Origin: Blattamonas nauphoetae
Lineage: Eukaryota; Preaxostyla; Oxymonadida
NCBI GenBank assembly: GCA_033064195.1
Contig: JARBJD010000111.1
Span: forward strand, 1-64,000
Direction of reading: 5' to 3'
Length of the DNA: 64,000 nucleotides
Under the pieces are notes generated by a model that made no database searches, was not told where the DNA came from, and worked only from the letters and a program-made list of their open reading frames with translations. The translations under genes and the position numbers were made by a program. Within the stretch, counting starts at the first letter, position 1, and each line of letters starts with the position of its first letter. Of this stretch, positions 42,621 through 53,568 are shown one piece after another.

Positions 42621-43577
42621 GTGATATCAATCGTGCCAAATGGCCAAACTATCCAGAATAGGAATTTCCCTTTCACTGAATTCTCTGTTCTTGCTTGTTT
42701 TCCTGATTTTTACAAGTCTGTCTTCAACTTTCGTACTCTCTCAGTGATCCTTGATCCAAAAGAACGATCATTTCTCATTGAGAATTCTTCTATTCAAAAG
42801 CCATATGTCAAACATGACCAAGTATCCACAGGTGCAGTGACTTCCATCTCAATCGTCTTCGTTATCTTGTACACCATCCTGCTCATTTCCCAATTGTCAC
42901 GAAAATTTTGGTCGCATGTATTTCTATGTATATGTTGGATCGATGGGTTAGTTTTAAATACAGCATCAACTCTCCTGATGAAAGTCACTCTCTCGAGACT
43001 CCGACCTGATTTTCTCTCTCGGTGCCTCCCTGATCTCAAAGAAACAAAAAGAATCCATGAGATGCAGCTCAGACAACATGGATTTCTCACTGCCTATCCC
43101 TATCAATGCACAGGGGACGATTCAATCATTCGCGAAGGTCGTCTGTCATTCCCGAGCGGGCATTCATCAATTTCCATGTGGAGTACCACTGTTTGTATTG
43201 GATTTGCTGCCTTAGCAGCAATTTCTCATCGAAAGCGACAAAAAAATCGTCAATCCTCTCATCGAACCATCCCACAAATTGAGGAGCAGCTGAGCATTCC
43301 CTCTACCTTCTCGTCGGTCGAACATTCATCCAAAGATGCTATTTATTCTGTCCCGAGGAAGCCTGCCTATTTTCGCTGTGAATCAAACATTCAATCAGGC
43401 AGCACTCTCTCGCTCATCCTGACTGTTGCTTCTCTTCTTCCCCTTCTCACAACATGCTTTATCGCAATTACCAGAATTGTCGACCATCGGCATCATCCAT
43501 CAGATATTTTTGGTGGGATCACCGTTGGTGGCCTCAGTGGTCTCTGGACTCTCCTTCTCGTTTATCACACGATCTAA
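42621..43577 (+). CDS. lipid phosphate phosphatase (PAP2 superfamily)
   Basis: Removes phosphate from lipids such as phosphatidic acid, in membranes. The 318 residues form about six membrane helices. The three catalytic motifs are KVTLSRLRP (residues ~115-123), FPSGHSS (~171-177) and TRIVDHRHHPSD (~285-296), with the catalytic His in the second and the Arg/His of the third in place. A long hydrophilic loop (residues ~205-265) between the second and third motif is longer than usual. Intronless in this reading. Stop TAA at 43575-43577. The Met at 42621 is upstream of the first helix; a later start is possible. Confidence 0.85.
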   Translation: MISIVPNGQTIQNRNFPFTEFSVLACFPDFYKSVFNFRTLSVILDPKERSFLIENSSIQKPYVKHDQVSTGAVTSISIVFVILYTILLISQLSRKFWSHVFLCICWIDGLVLNTASTLLMKVTLSRLRPDFLSRCLPDLKETKRIHEMQLRQHGFLTAYPYQCTGDDSIIREGRLSFPSGHSSISMWSTTVCIGFAALAAISHRKRQKNRQSSHRTIPQIEEQLSIPSTFSSVEHSSKDAIYSVPRKPAYFRCESNIQSGSTLSLILTVASLLPLLTTCFIAITRIVDHRHHPSDIFGGITVGGLSGLWTLLLVYHTI

Positions 43578-43977
43578 TCCTCCTTTGAGTTCTTAAATCA
43601 ACAAACTTATCAAATCCAATGTTTTTTGGCGAAAAAATACATCATTTTCTCATCACATGACGAGAGAAACCATTCTCGGGACATACACCAACTACACCCG
43701 GTTCAATCATGCTTTCGTCTTCATTTTTGATAAATGTAATCATCTGGCAGATGTTTCACCAATTTATTGTTGTTTCAAGCCAATATTTAGCTGCTATTAC
43801 AATCATCTCGCCACATTTTTCTTTTATCATCAAGTTCAAATCGCCCTCGGAACTTTTTTGGAGTAGTTGGCTTTACCGTGCATCTGACATCTTTTTTCGA
43901 AAAACTTTGTTACAGTGTGGGTCCTTTTTGAGTGAGGAGTCCAACGCAAAGTCGAATCGAGATCTCACCTTGAACTG
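43578..43977. other. intergenic
   Basis: Frames of 69 and 89 residues (43657-43866, 43709-43978) are hydrophobic by chance of T-rich sequence and lack any motif. Probably the upstream region of the ankyrin gene. Confidence 0.4.
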
Positions 43978-46900
43978 ATGGACAATCATCGGTATACATA
44001 TCAAAATACTGCTCTCAAAACTCTTTTGGAACGATTACTTGTATCTTCTGACGAATCTGGAGAAAATACCATTGATTTCGAGAGTTTTTCTCACTGCCTG
44101 TATTTCTCGAAGGAAAATGAAGATTTTCAGATAACTCGTCAGGAAATGTTGAAAGAATCTGACTTTCTGACTAATCTCTTCCTTTCACAACCGGAGATCC
44201 TCTCAAACGTCTTCCCCCTCGACGCGACAATCAAAAGACTCATATCGGAGAATAAACTGGAAATCACTGATTCTCTTGGTGATTCAGTTATTCATTCAGT
44301 ATGTGAGATGCCAATGAACATCTATATCAGACCACAAACGGCAATCGAGAAAATTACATGTCCTCTCCAATTCGCAATGTTTCTCGTCTCCTTTTTCCTC
44401 AGCACTGGTGTAAGCCCCAATTTGTCATCGTCTCTGACTCAAAAGACTCTTCTTCATTGTGCAGCCTCTGTCGACAATCTTCCACTTGTCATCTGCCTTC
44501 TCAAACATGGAGCTGATCCATCCCTCACAACGAAGACTGGATTGACTCCGTTTCATGTTGCATGCTGCACGGGAGCTAAGAATGTGGTGTCTTTTTTCCT
44601 TTCGGCAGTGTCAGGTATCACTCTGACTGATTTTCACTTTTGTTCATCACTCGTTGTGCAAACCCCAACATCATCTGGTCACTCTGCGATGGATCTTGCC
44701 ATCAGATCAAACTCGGGAGAGATCTATGCCATCTTATCGCAGCAACAACATCTTTCTGCACATACCTCCTCACAATGTGAGGCTTTGCTTCACGACAACC
44801 TTCTCACTGCTGTCGAGAGTGTGTCGCCACAAATTGTTGCGGCTATTTTCAAAACGGCGTCGGAGGAAGAGCAATCCGTCACTTTTAGCTCAACTTTCCT
44901 CACCGAACTCTTGTTTGTTCTTTCAGCATCTCCAAACCAACCCTGTTTCCTTGATCAGGACAGCCTCCACTCTCTCTTCCCATCACTCATTGCCCTTCCC
45001 AACCAACCACAACGACCCACAAGCACTTCTCCCTTTGAGAACACGACAATACCGCCGACTCCGAGCACCGCTGCACCAGACAGTCCACGGGCATCGAATA
45101 GCAACTTCGACGAACTGTTTCTCACTCCTCATCCGAACCGACGCGCGACATCAGCAACTCTCACTCAACCAACGAGTCAAGCTTTTCAATCTCACAATCG
45201 TTTTGGGACTGGATCAGAACAGCCGATTCCTTCTTTTCCTCAAATACAACGTCCAGTGACCGTGGATGATCCAACACGTGTCCCCAAGCCAGGTTCACCA
45301 ATGTCTGTCAACCCCAACACACCTGGTCACACCACCTATCCACCCTCGCCATCTGTGGAGACCGTCCATCCCATTGTCACTCAGCAAGACACGAGCCCAA
45401 TCAATCGGGTGCTCGGTCCGTCATCCATCGAACATCGAATGAAGCAATGCGTCTATCTCATCTGCAACCAATTTCCATCCCAAACAGACCTTGCCCATGC
45501 TCTCTCGTCACCCAACCATTTGGGGAACACTGTCATTGACACAAACCTCAAAGAATACGTCCGACGCCAAAAAATCCACATGGAGAACTTCTCCGTTCCG
45601 GCCTTCACCGCATCAGTGATCGAGTTTCTTTCCGAGAACGGGCTCGGCCGTGATGATCGCTCCACAAACCCTCACTTTACTTCGGACGATCAACCGAAAC
45701 ACCATATTTTTGATGACGTCTTTGTCCACATGGACGACACAGGACAGACGCCACTTCATTCCGCGATAGCTGCAGGTTGCATTCCACTCGCTTCATTCCT
45801 GCTCCACAATACTTCTCTCTCTTATTCCGCTCTGACACTGCCACGACTTTCCGCTCGAGAAACGTGTCCCTCTGACTCGAGCTCGAAAACGATGTCATCT
45901 CTCAAAGTTGTTGGGGGACGATCGGCCATCTTTTCGGTTCTTCAATCAGAATCAATAACCATGCTCGATTTTGTTCTCTCAGAAGCATCCAACACCCTCA
46001 AAGACGCTATGGTTCCTCTCTCATCTGTGTCAAATCTGTCCTCCTCACAAAAAACCGATGATGACTCACTCATCAGCGAATTCTCACTCTTTCTCAGGTT
46101 ATGTGACTTGGAAGGGACGAGCCCACAAGTCTTCCTCGAAGAGTTGTCTGAAGCCCCCGCAGACACAGAGAATCAACGTGACAGTCCGACGAATAAAGAC
46201 CAGCTCGTTAAAATGTTTGAGGACTTCCTGAACAATGATTCTCAACAGCTCATGGAACATGGAATTGAAATCCCCTCCTCTTTTTCGATTGTGATCCACA
46301 CTGATTCTGTTTCGGCAATCATGAATATCGGAACATCTCTCCTTCTCATCGGATCCGACTCAATCTCTCTCGTCGCTGGATCCATTTCCACCCAATTCGT
46401 CCCAATGTTTTCATTCTTTCCAATTTTTCGAACTTATTCACTCTTCTCCATTCTACCCTCAATCAACAGTCCCGAACTCTTCTCCCATTTTCTTGAACAT
46501 CTGCATGATACTCGGTCATTCAATGCGTTTTCTTCGGAATCTTCGTTTTCACTGAATTGCCACATCTGGGACAACCTCCAGACAATCCTTCAAGTGGACC
46601 CGGAAACTCAACATCTGGCTCAACTTTTCATCTCCCTGGAGACAGCCTCCGATCCGCAAATCCCTCCTCTGTCTCGTCTGTTGACTCAGCCATTTGCTCA
46701 TCGAGGGACCTCTCTTCTCCATGTTGCGGCAGCTCATGGACAAACTCGCATAGTCCTCGCCATTCTGCTTGCGCTGTTTGTCCTCACAACCCCGCCCGTC
46801 CAAACGTCGGATGCGTTCTTCGAGTTCTGCGTCTCTCATCTTCAACAAGCAAATGAAAACGGCCACACCCCGATTCATCTGGCCGCTGCCACACAACAAA

Positions 46901-49674
46901 CCGAAATTCTCTCGATGTTCAACGATTCTATCACAAGCGAAATTGTCTTCCATCCAGACAATAATCGTCACAATCCATTTCACTTTCTTCTCGTTTCGCC
47001 TTTCATCGTGGATCGGATTTCGACTTCTGCATCAAACAACATCCCTCTAACACATCACACATATCTCCTAATTGTCCCACAGCCCATCCAGAACTGTGTT
47101 TTCTCCACTTTTCTTCCTGACAGGATTCAACCCAATCCTCCACTTTTCAAGTCTCACTCGCTCCAAGTTCAACAACTCGCCTCAATCTGGTGCGAGAAGG
47201 GCCGAAAGGCAGGTGTTGACATGAATGATTGTCTCCTCGAAGAACTCGCCAGTCTGTCTGAGAACTCTCATCTCCTTGAGCTGTTCTCCGTCGTTGATCA
47301 AAGTTCTCCACTTGAACGAAATCAATCTGCGAGCACTGATCCAATCTCCCTCTTCTCGACCTTCCATCAGATTCCTCTTTCGTTCAGTCACCTCTTCCAC
47401 TTCCATCAAAGTCACCGACCACTTCTTCAATTCGGACGGGAGCAACCACAATCGTTCACACGAGAAGCTAAATTTTGGAATATTATCACATCATCCACTC
47501 CCCATACACCCTCCATTGTCAAGTCAATCATCAACTCATGCCCTCAGGCTCTTTTTTCCCTGTTGGCTGATCAGAATACGATCTTTCATTCGACAGTGAA
47601 AGCGACTCAAGCGTCGAAGTCTCCTCTCGTCTCCCAACAACTTCACACGTTGATGCACCTGACCAAACACCATCTTGATCAGGCAGGCTACCCCTCATTG
47701 AACGTTCTGGCAACAATGCTCACCTTGAAAAACAAGGACGGTCAGACTCCGTTTCATCTGTGTCAATCCCTCGAAACACTCACGACTCTCTTCAATGGAT
47801 TGGCTGAATGCTGTCTTCTTTCGAAGGACGCGAGCCCCGAGCTCTCACCCATCGTCAAGTTCCTCATTCACTCTGCCGACCGTTTTGGAAACACCATCTT
47901 TCACGCCATTGCTGCGAATGGTGAGCCGCTCACCTTCCTGTACATCATTGTCTCATCTCAGAAAGTCTTACGGACGCTGTTTGGAGAAGAGACATCCAAA
48001 GGAATGACCATCAAGGCCCTCCAGAGCGTCAACCAGGCAGGATGCACCCCCTTTGACGTTCTCCTGGCGACACCTCCCCGCTCGTTTCCGTCCCTCACTT
48101 CTCTGATCACCAAAGCGGGCGCTCTCAGATCTCAAGCATACGAAGCTCACACCATTGGTCTCCTCCCCTTCCGTGCGTATTCTCTCACAATCCAATATTG
48201 TCTTGGCATTCTTCCGACATCATCGGTTCCAGACAATGTATCACCAATTGCAGCATTGGCCTTGACTCTCAACTCCGACCTCTTCCAGGAGACACTCCGC
48301 GAACACGATTCCCCAAATGTCAGAGCCTCAGTTTATATTGGTGATGTCGTGGTCGAACTTAGAAGATGTGTTGCACTTCTGCAAGAACCACAACTTGTTC
48401 TTTGCATTGACACAGCGCTCAACGATATCCCAGCCCTTCTGTTTGAAGAGAATTGGAATGAGAATATGCTTCTCTCGCTGAGATCGACACTTGGGCTTCT
48501 CTCAGTCACTCTCCAAGGGGAACCGTTGGTTCATCAGGCTCTTCTCACTCAGGTCCCTCAAGACATCCCGGACACCGAGCAGGATGACGACTACATCCAT
48601 CCTCGCTCTTTGATTTTGGAGCAACTTCTTGTCAAACACATTGTCCATGTGGATGCAACAAATACGCATTATGATACACCACTTGCACTCGCATCTAAAC
48701 AGCTTGACGAAGATTCATTCTTCACGATCCTCTCATTCGGCCCTCAACTCAACGTTTCGCTGTGGAATGGAGAAGACTCAAAACCATCAACGCTTTTGGA
48801 TGTCCCTCTGAAAATGGTGAATCATATGGTGTCTTCTCTCCCCCTTCCCAAGAATGGGATAGTTCCTCCTTTTCTAGACATCCTACCAAAATCCACGCCA
48901 CCAACACAAGATGATTTGCTTCGTTCATTCCTCCCACCGAGTGATCCGCGGATTCAGCTGAATAAGTTCCTGAAAGACAAGAACGGGGCCCTTCTTGGGC
49001 ATCTCGTTCAGTGCCAACTCGATGAATCAGCCACGAACCTTCCTCAGAAGGAAAAAGACGAGCTCTTGATTGATCTTCTTCAAGCCGATCCACACCTCGC
49101 CATCAATTTGCTCCTTCGAGGCCAGCCGCCTCCACCGATCCGGCTGAGAGGACGACTGTTTGTGGAAGAATGGGAAGAAGCGGAGCCAGAAGGTGGTCGA
49201 GGCCGTGTGAACCAAAAGAAGAAGTGGAGAGACGGACACTTTGAATGTGATGAAGGAGTCGTTGTTTGGCAATTGTCAAGACAGCACGATCCTGCCATCC
49301 AGCATTCCTTACCGTGGGAGGGAACACTCATCCTTTCTGGGACTGATCGCGTCTCTCTCAACCTTGATCTTTCTTTCCCATGCGCTGAAATTGTTACAAC
49401 GGAGAATTTGATTTTTGGGGATGCGAGTCTCATCATCAGGTTTTCCACCCACAAACAGGCAATCCTATTTGTTCAGATCACCAGAATGCAGTTCCTTCAT
49501 CTCTTAGTCAGGAAGCAAGTGTACCAATCACAGGGGAAGATCCAAGAGAATGAACTGTACAGCAAGATCACCTTTGACCCAGATGATGAAACTTGGCTCG
49601 CTGATACTGCTCCTCTCTCCACTCTTTTTTCTTTCTTGATTCACTCCACTTCACAACACTCTGAAGCTCCTTAA
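43978..49674 (+). CDS. giant ankyrin-repeat protein, 1,898 residues, single exon
   Basis: Ankyrin repeats bind other proteins. Repeats are scattered in clusters: KTLLHCAASVDNLPLVICLL and TPFHVACCTGAKNVVSFFLS (residues ~155-215), GQTPLHSAIAAGCIPLASFL (~590), TSLLHVAAAHGQTRIVLAIL and GHTPIHLAAATQQTEILSMF (~910-985), GQTPFHLCQSLETLTTLFNG and GNTIFHAIAANGEPLTFLYI (~1255-1320). A long Ser/Thr/Pro-rich linker lies at residues ~340-480. The C-terminus (~1690-1898) looks like a beta-sandwich domain (GTLILSGTDRVSLNLDLSFP). No signal peptide, membrane helix or catalytic domain is seen. Start is the first Met after an in-frame stop; TAA ends it at 49672-49674. An intact 5.7-kb frame in a region of decayed genes implies selection. 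Confidence 0.85.
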   Translation: MDNHRYTYQNTALKTLLERLLVSSDESGENTIDFESFSHCLYFSKENEDFQITRQEMLKESDFLTNLFLSQPEILSNVFPLDATIKRLISENKLEITDSLGDSVIHSVCEMPMNIYIRPQTAIEKITCPLQFAMFLVSFFLSTGVSPNLSSSLTQKTLLHCAASVDNLPLVICLLKHGADPSLTTKTGLTPFHVACCTGAKNVVSFFLSAVSGITLTDFHFCSSLVVQTPTSSGHSAMDLAIRSNSGEIYAILSQQQHLSAHTSSQCEALLHDNLLTAVESVSPQIVAAIFKTASEEEQSVTFSSTFLTELLFVLSASPNQPCFLDQDSLHSLFPSLIALPNQPQRPTSTSPFENTTIPPTPSTAAPDSPRASNSNFDELFLTPHPNRRATSATLTQPTSQAFQSHNRFGTGSEQPIPSFPQIQRPVTVDDPTRVPKPGSPMSVNPNTPGHTTYPPSPSVETVHPIVTQQDTSPINRVLGPSSIEHRMKQCVYLICNQFPSQTDLAHALSSPNHLGNTVIDTNLKEYVRRQKIHMENFSVPAFTASVIEFLSENGLGRDDRSTNPHFTSDDQPKHHIFDDVFVHMDDTGQTPLHSAIAAGCIPLASFLLHNTSLSYSALTLPRLSARETCPSDSSSKTMSSLKVVGGRSAIFSVLQSESITMLDFVLSEASNTLKDAMVPLSSVSNLSSSQKTDDDSLISEFSLFLRLCDLEGTSPQVFLEELSEAPADTENQRDSPTNKDQLVKMFEDFLNNDSQQLMEHGIEIPSSFSIVIHTDSVSAIMNIGTSLLLIGSDSISLVAGSISTQFVPMFSFFPIFRTYSLFSILPSINSPELFSHFLEHLHDTRSFNAFSSESSFSLNCHIWDNLQTILQVDPETQHLAQLFISLETASDPQIPPLSRLLTQPFAHRGTSLLHVAAAHGQTRIVLAILLALFVLTTPPVQTSDAFFEFCVSHLQQANENGHTPIHLAAATQQTEILSMFNDSITSEIVFHPDNNRHNPFHFLLVSPFIVDRISTSASNNIPLTHHTYLLIVPQPIQNCVFSTFLPDRIQPNPPLFKSHSLQVQQLASIWCEKGRKAGVDMNDCLLEELASLSENSHLLELFSVVDQSSPLERNQSASTDPISLFSTFHQIPLSFSHLFHFHQSHRPLLQFGREQPQSFTREAKFWNIITSSTPHTPSIVKSIINSCPQALFSLLADQNTIFHSTVKATQASKSPLVSQQLHTLMHLTKHHLDQAGYPSLNVLATMLTLKNKDGQTPFHLCQSLETLTTLFNGLAECCLLSKDASPELSPIVKFLIHSADRFGNTIFHAIAANGEPLTFLYIIVSSQKVLRTLFGEETSKGMTIKALQSVNQAGCTPFDVLLATPPRSFPSLTSLITKAGALRSQAYEAHTIGLLPFRAYSLTIQYCLGILPTSSVPDNVSPIAALALTLNSDLFQETLREHDSPNVRASVYIGDVVVELRRCVALLQEPQLVLCIDTALNDIPALLFEENWNENMLLSLRSTLGLLSVTLQGEPLVHQALLTQVPQDIPDTEQDDDYIHPRSLILEQLLVKHIVHVDATNTHYDTPLALASKQLDEDSFFTILSFGPQLNVSLWNGEDSKPSTLLDVPLKMVNHMVSSLPLPKNGIVPPFLDILPKSTPPTQDDLLRSFLPPSDPRIQLNKFLKDKNGALLGHLVQCQLDESATNLPQKEKDELLIDLLQADPHLAINLLLRGQPPPPIRLRGRLFVEEWEEAEPEGGRGRVNQKKKWRDGHFECDEGVVVWQLSRQHDPAIQHSLPWEGTLILSGTDRVSLNLDLSFPCAEIVTTENLIFGDASLIIRFSTHKQAILFVQITRMQFLHLLVRKQVYQSQGKIQENELYSKITFDPDDETWLADTAPLSTLFSFLIHSTSQHSEAP

Positions 49675-49703
49675 CAGTTGTGTAAACATCAGTGGGTGAA
49701 CGT

Positions 49704-50397
49704 TCACTTTCTTTCATCGAAATCAATGAGAAATAATCTGATCATATTCATTTTTAGTTCTTTGACGACGATTTGTTTTTTATGATGGGGATGATCGAGG
49801 AATGACTTCACGTATCGTTGAATTAAATCGTAAACAAAGGTGCGAAAATCGTATAATTTCTCCAATTCTGAACAAATGGAGGTCTTCATCAAACTGCCAT
49901 TCCAACGAGCCCGCCAATTCAGTCTGTTCTCCTCGTTTCGACCTGAAAATAAAGCAATACGGACGTGATTCTATGATTCAATCCTCCCTGATTGAAATGT
50001 ATGGAATCCACTTCTCTCCTCTCTCCACCATTCATCAACGCGACTCAACAGGATGCGGTTCTCAGAAAGCAAGTGGGGCATTCTCATGTGAACCGTCCAT
50101 TTGAATAATTGAGCGGTCAATTGAGGTACCATGAATTGTTCGAGTGGAAATATGGGACGAATTTGAACTTACCAATGTTTCTTTTTCTTTCATCTCACTC
50201 TTCATTTTAACTATTCGATCGTTGTAACCAGGGTTTTCGCGTGTACCACTGATCGCTTTGAACACAATTGAATTGTGTATTTTAACAATAATATGCTTGT
50301 GGAAGATGATTAAAATGAAGAGAAAACAATGAGAGAATATAAGATTGAAATGAATCAAGATGTCATCAAATCTGGTTCCTTTTACGAAGTTGGCCAA
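49704..50397 (-). CDS. possible small spliced gene of unknown function
   Basis: A minus-strand exon begins at about 50397 (MANFVKGTRFDDI) and includes KAISGTRENPGYNDRIVKMK followed by KETL and a good donor GTAAGTTC near 50175. A second exon after TTTTCAG at about 49946 reads LMKTSICSELEKLYDFRTFV and ends at 49704. The join is not determined. It overlaps the hAT fragment at its 5' end, so it could alternatively be random sequence. No function is suggested. Confidence 0.3.
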
Positions 50398-50740
50398 GTA
50401 CCGTTTGGAGGAAAGAGTTCAACCGCAAAACGCTAGTGGATAAGTACATCATTTCCTTTTTCATTTGGTCTTTAATTTGCATCTTCATTTCGAGATGCTC
50501 TTGAGTGAATGTGCATTGGAGGTGAGACTTTATAAATGTCATTTGAGGGAATGTTCTTTCCACTTCACAAGTGGAAAAACTGAGGGTGAGCAGGACTTCG
50601 AATGCTTTTGTGAAGGAATAGTTGATCGGGAGCATTGGAGTGCACGAAAAAAGTTCTGAGGGCAACTGAAGGGTGAATGCTTGATAGTGGGGCGTTTTTA
50701 CGGCAGAAAGACCTGAAGGGCAGGAGGGAGACGGATAATA
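50366..50740 (-). mobile_element. hAT transposase C-terminal fragment
   Basis: The minus frame has LLTLSFSTCEVERTFPQMTF followed by IKSHLQCTFTQEHLEMKMQI, the hAT C-terminal dimerisation motif (hydrophobic, then S-x-x-x-E-R-x-F, then K-x-x-L-x-x-x-x). It ends at 50366. The preceding part is cut by an insertion at 50741. Together with minus-strand pieces at 53740-56212 it seems to be one element broken by later insertions. Confidence 0.65.
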
Positions 50741-51333
50741 GTGGTGTCACCAAACCGTCCATGTCACCAATCCGGCCTTTTTTCTGGAAAAATCAATATT
50801 GGTCAAACTAAGAAAAATATAATATTTTAGAATTATACTCCCACACAATCCCGAGAAAACCTCAAAATACCCCCTTTTGCCCGATGAAAAAAATCGTTTT
50901 GGCAATATCTCAACAACCTGTGAACCGATCTTGATGAAATTTGTCACAAAAACGTTTTTTTGGTGCAACAAACATTTAACAAAAAATTGTGAGAAAAAAT
51001 TCTGGATATTTGGGAAAATAGAAAAAAACCCATATTTTTCTCGACAAAAAATTCTTAGGAAAAAATTCGGTTTCTTTTTTGAGCAACTTTTATCGAGATC
51101 TTTACGATCACAATGCATTTTGTTTGATTCAAAACGGGTGGCTGGTTGTGGAGAAATTAGGTCAAAAAGTTGAAAAAATTGTGTGCATTCGTAACGTCAA
51201 AAGTGTGTTGAGGTTTTCTCGGGATCGCGTCGGAGTATAATTCTAAAATTTTGAATTTTTCTTAGTTTAACAAAAATGGACCCTCACAGAAAAAAGGCCG
51301 GATTGGTGACACCGGACGGTTTGGTGACACCAC
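50741..51333. mobile_element. 593-bp inverted-repeat element, type D
   Basis: Begins GTGGTGTCACCAAACCGTCC and ends with a near complement; inner ends share AATCCGGCCTTTTTTCTG. No coding capacity. The interior resembles that of the type-A elements (AGAAAACCTCAAAATAC, GGTTGTGGAGA), but the ends differ. The target duplication is unclear (GGATAATA left, GATAAGTC right). Confidence 0.7.
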
Positions 51334-51365
51334 GATAAGTCGGTGGGCGGTGGTGGAAGGAATTT

Positions 51366-51705
51366 ATAGATATGTCATTAACCCAATCCGTGTCACCAAC
51401 CCGGAACCTGGGGTTCAGATAAACCAAATTGGTCCAACTAAGAAAACTATTAAATGTGAGAATTCAAATCCGCGGGGAATCGGAGAAAACCTTAAAATAC
51501 CTCGTTTTGGCCACTTTTCAAAATGTGTACGAGTTTATCTCAACAACCAGTGAACCGATTGTCATGAAATTGTTCACAGAAACGTTTTTTTGGTGAAACA
51601 ACAATATTGACAAAAATGTGAAACAAAAATTGTGGGTATTTGTGAAGATGTGAAAAAACGCTATTTTTCTCGCCCATAAATTTCTTTGGAAAAAAAATGG
51701 GTATG
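51366..51705. mobile_element. left half of a type-A inverted-repeat element (A0)
   Basis: Begins ATAGATATGTCATTAACCCA and runs into its middle, where A1 is inserted. Its other half seems to lie beyond A1 and the Merlin element, at about 53569-53730, which matches the interior of A3. Confidence 0.5.
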
Positions 51706-52303
51706 ATAGATGTGTCATTAACCCGGTCCGTGTCACCAACCCGGAACATGGGGTTATAATAAACCATTTTGGTCAAACTAAGAAAAAAATAAAATTTGAG
51801 AATTTTCTAAAGAGGCGAATCGGAGAAAACCTCAAAATATTGGATACAGCAGGAATACACACATTTTTTCAAACTTTTTTAGCTCGGATCTCCACAACCA
51901 GATATCCGTTTTACACCAAATAAAAAGCGTTTTTATCGTGAATATTTCGAAAAAAGACTCACAAAAAAAAATTTTTTTCCCAAAAACTTTTTTTGTCGAG
52001 AAAAACAGCGTTTTTTCACATCTTCCCAAATACCCAACATTTTTTTTTCAAATTTTTTTCAAAAAAGTCTTTTCTCGAAAAAAACGTTTCTGTGGAAAAT
52101 TTCATCAATATTGGTCCACAGGTTGTGGAGATATGATTTGGACACACTACCACAGGGGCCTTAAACGAGGTTTTTCGAGGTTTTCTCTGATTCGCCTCAT
52201 TCGAAAATTCTCAAATTTTATTTTTTTCTTAGTTTGACCAAAATGGTTTATTTCAACCCCATGTTCCGGGTTGGTGACAGAGCGGGGTTAATGACACATC
52301 TAT
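51706..52303. mobile_element. 598-bp inverted-repeat element, type A (A1)
   Basis: Ends ATAGATGTGTCATTAACCCG and its complement, with TTCCGGGTTGGTGACA further in. No open frame. The copy is nearly full-length. Confidence 0.75.
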
Positions 52304-52304
52304 G

Positions 52305-53568
52305 AGTTACCTTTAGTGACCATTTTGATCCGACCCATATTTTCTTAAAAAGTGCTAATTGTGCAAAAAAAAGTGGTGCATCTAATGAAATGGTGATAAA
52401 AAGTCAATTAACAGCCGAATTAGGGTTCAAATTCAGAGGCATTTGCTCCATCATCTACCTCTAGACTGTCTTCAGGTTCTTCTTCACTTTCGAACAAGAC
52501 TTGCACATCTTCTTCAATAGGCTCTTCAATTTCCTCTTCTTCCTCTTCTGGAGGTGGATCATAGGTGAGAACGTTGGCAACAAATTGTTCAAATGGGATG
52601 TTTAGCAGTCTGCGACCCGCAAATGCTGCGATGTATTCCGGAAGTTGGTATTTTCTAATCCCGTAAGGTGGCAGAAAACGTCTGAAAGAGGACCACAAAG
52701 ATTCAATTGTATTTGTATGAATGTCAGAGTTGGGAACTCTAAACATAGTTTTGTGAACCACGGTTTCGTGCCGATAGCCGATTCTGTGCAGAGATCTGTA
52801 TGTTGAGAAATCGTCATGGTATATTTTTGACTCTGGGTGGATATGTTTTTGAATCAGTCGGATGAGAGTCTGTTGTGTTCGATTTCGTACTGGCAAAATA
52901 AAGAATTTGCCTTGTCCACCTCCATCTTGTCTGGCAACTCCTCCAAAAATCCATTGTGTGGGCTTCGGTCTTCCTCTGTGATATTTCCTCCATTGGTACA
53001 CGCACTCATCAATCTCCACTATTACTCCTGGACCTCCTATAGGAGAAAAATAGTCGTCGATCAGACCCGATGTTGTGTTTCTGCAAAGTTGGTAGATTTG
53101 CGAGACAGCTTGTCGAGAGATATCTAGAAAATAACTCGCGAGTGATATCGTAACATGTCGTCGAAAATAGAGGATGCACCTAACAATGCTACTCATTGCA
53201 AGATGTGTATTAGAGATATTTGAATCTTTGAGGACAGATTCCTGGATATTGCCGTATCGACATCTAAAAGTCATTCGATTCTCCGATTGTGTGCGTAGTT
53301 TCATCTCTCTTCCACACGAGCATGTCTTTGTGTATCCACTGTGTAATGCTGTCATAACGAGGTGCCATGCTTCTTCAATATCTTCAAACTGTTTATTAAG
53401 CTTCGCAAATTGTGACCTATTCTCCGGATAGCGATCCATAGGATAATCTGAATCACGATCGCGATTTTATTTTATCATAGTTATGCTGTTTGATTCAAAG
53501 AAATGTGATTACGCGTAATTATTTGTACAAAATTTTGGGTCGGATCAAAATGGGCACTAAAGCTAACT
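52305..53568 (-). mobile_element. Merlin transposon
   Basis: Ends AGTTACCTTTAGTGACCATT and the complement of AGTTAGCTTTAGTGCCCATT, continuing TTGATCCGACCCA on both sides. The TIR of about 30 bp surrounds one transposase frame. The 8-bp duplication expected for Merlin is not clear, perhaps because the left flank is directly A1's end. Confidence 0.8.
52420..53439 (-). CDS. Merlin transposase (IS1595/ISXO2-like DDE domain)
   Basis: 339 residues. A zinc-binding start (CSCGREMKLR and FRCRYG) is followed by a helix-turn-helix-like part (ISLASYFLDISRQAVSQIYQ). The DDE domain reads VIVEIDECVYQWRKYHRGR and WIFGGVAR with the first Asp, IYHDDFSTYRSL with the second, and TNTIESLWSSFRRF with the Glu. This is the bacterial IS1595-type fold used by eukaryotic Merlin elements. 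The frame is intact, with an acidic C-terminus (PPPEEEEEEIEEPIEEDVQV). Probably still able to be expressed. Confidence 0.9.
   Translation of the reverse strand: MDRYPENRSQFAKLNKQFEDIEEAWHLVMTALHSGYTKTCSCGREMKLRTQSENRMTFRCRYGNIQESVLKDSNISNTHLAMSSIVRCILYFRRHVTISLASYFLDISRQAVSQIYQLCRNTTSGLIDDYFSPIGGPGVIVEIDECVYQWRKYHRGRPKPTQWIFGGVARQDGGGQGKFFILPVRNRTQQTLIRLIQKHIHPESKIYHDDFSTYRSLHRIGYRHETVVHKTMFRVPNSDIHTNTIESLWSSFRRFLPPYGIRKYQLPEYIAAFAGRRLLNIPFEQFVANVLTYDPPPEEEEEEIEEPIEEDVQVLFESEEEPEDSLEVDDGANASEFEP

Noticed and set aside
50733-51341. An 8-bp duplication around the type-D element
   Set aside because: GGATAATA and GATAAGTC are only partly alike; could be chance.
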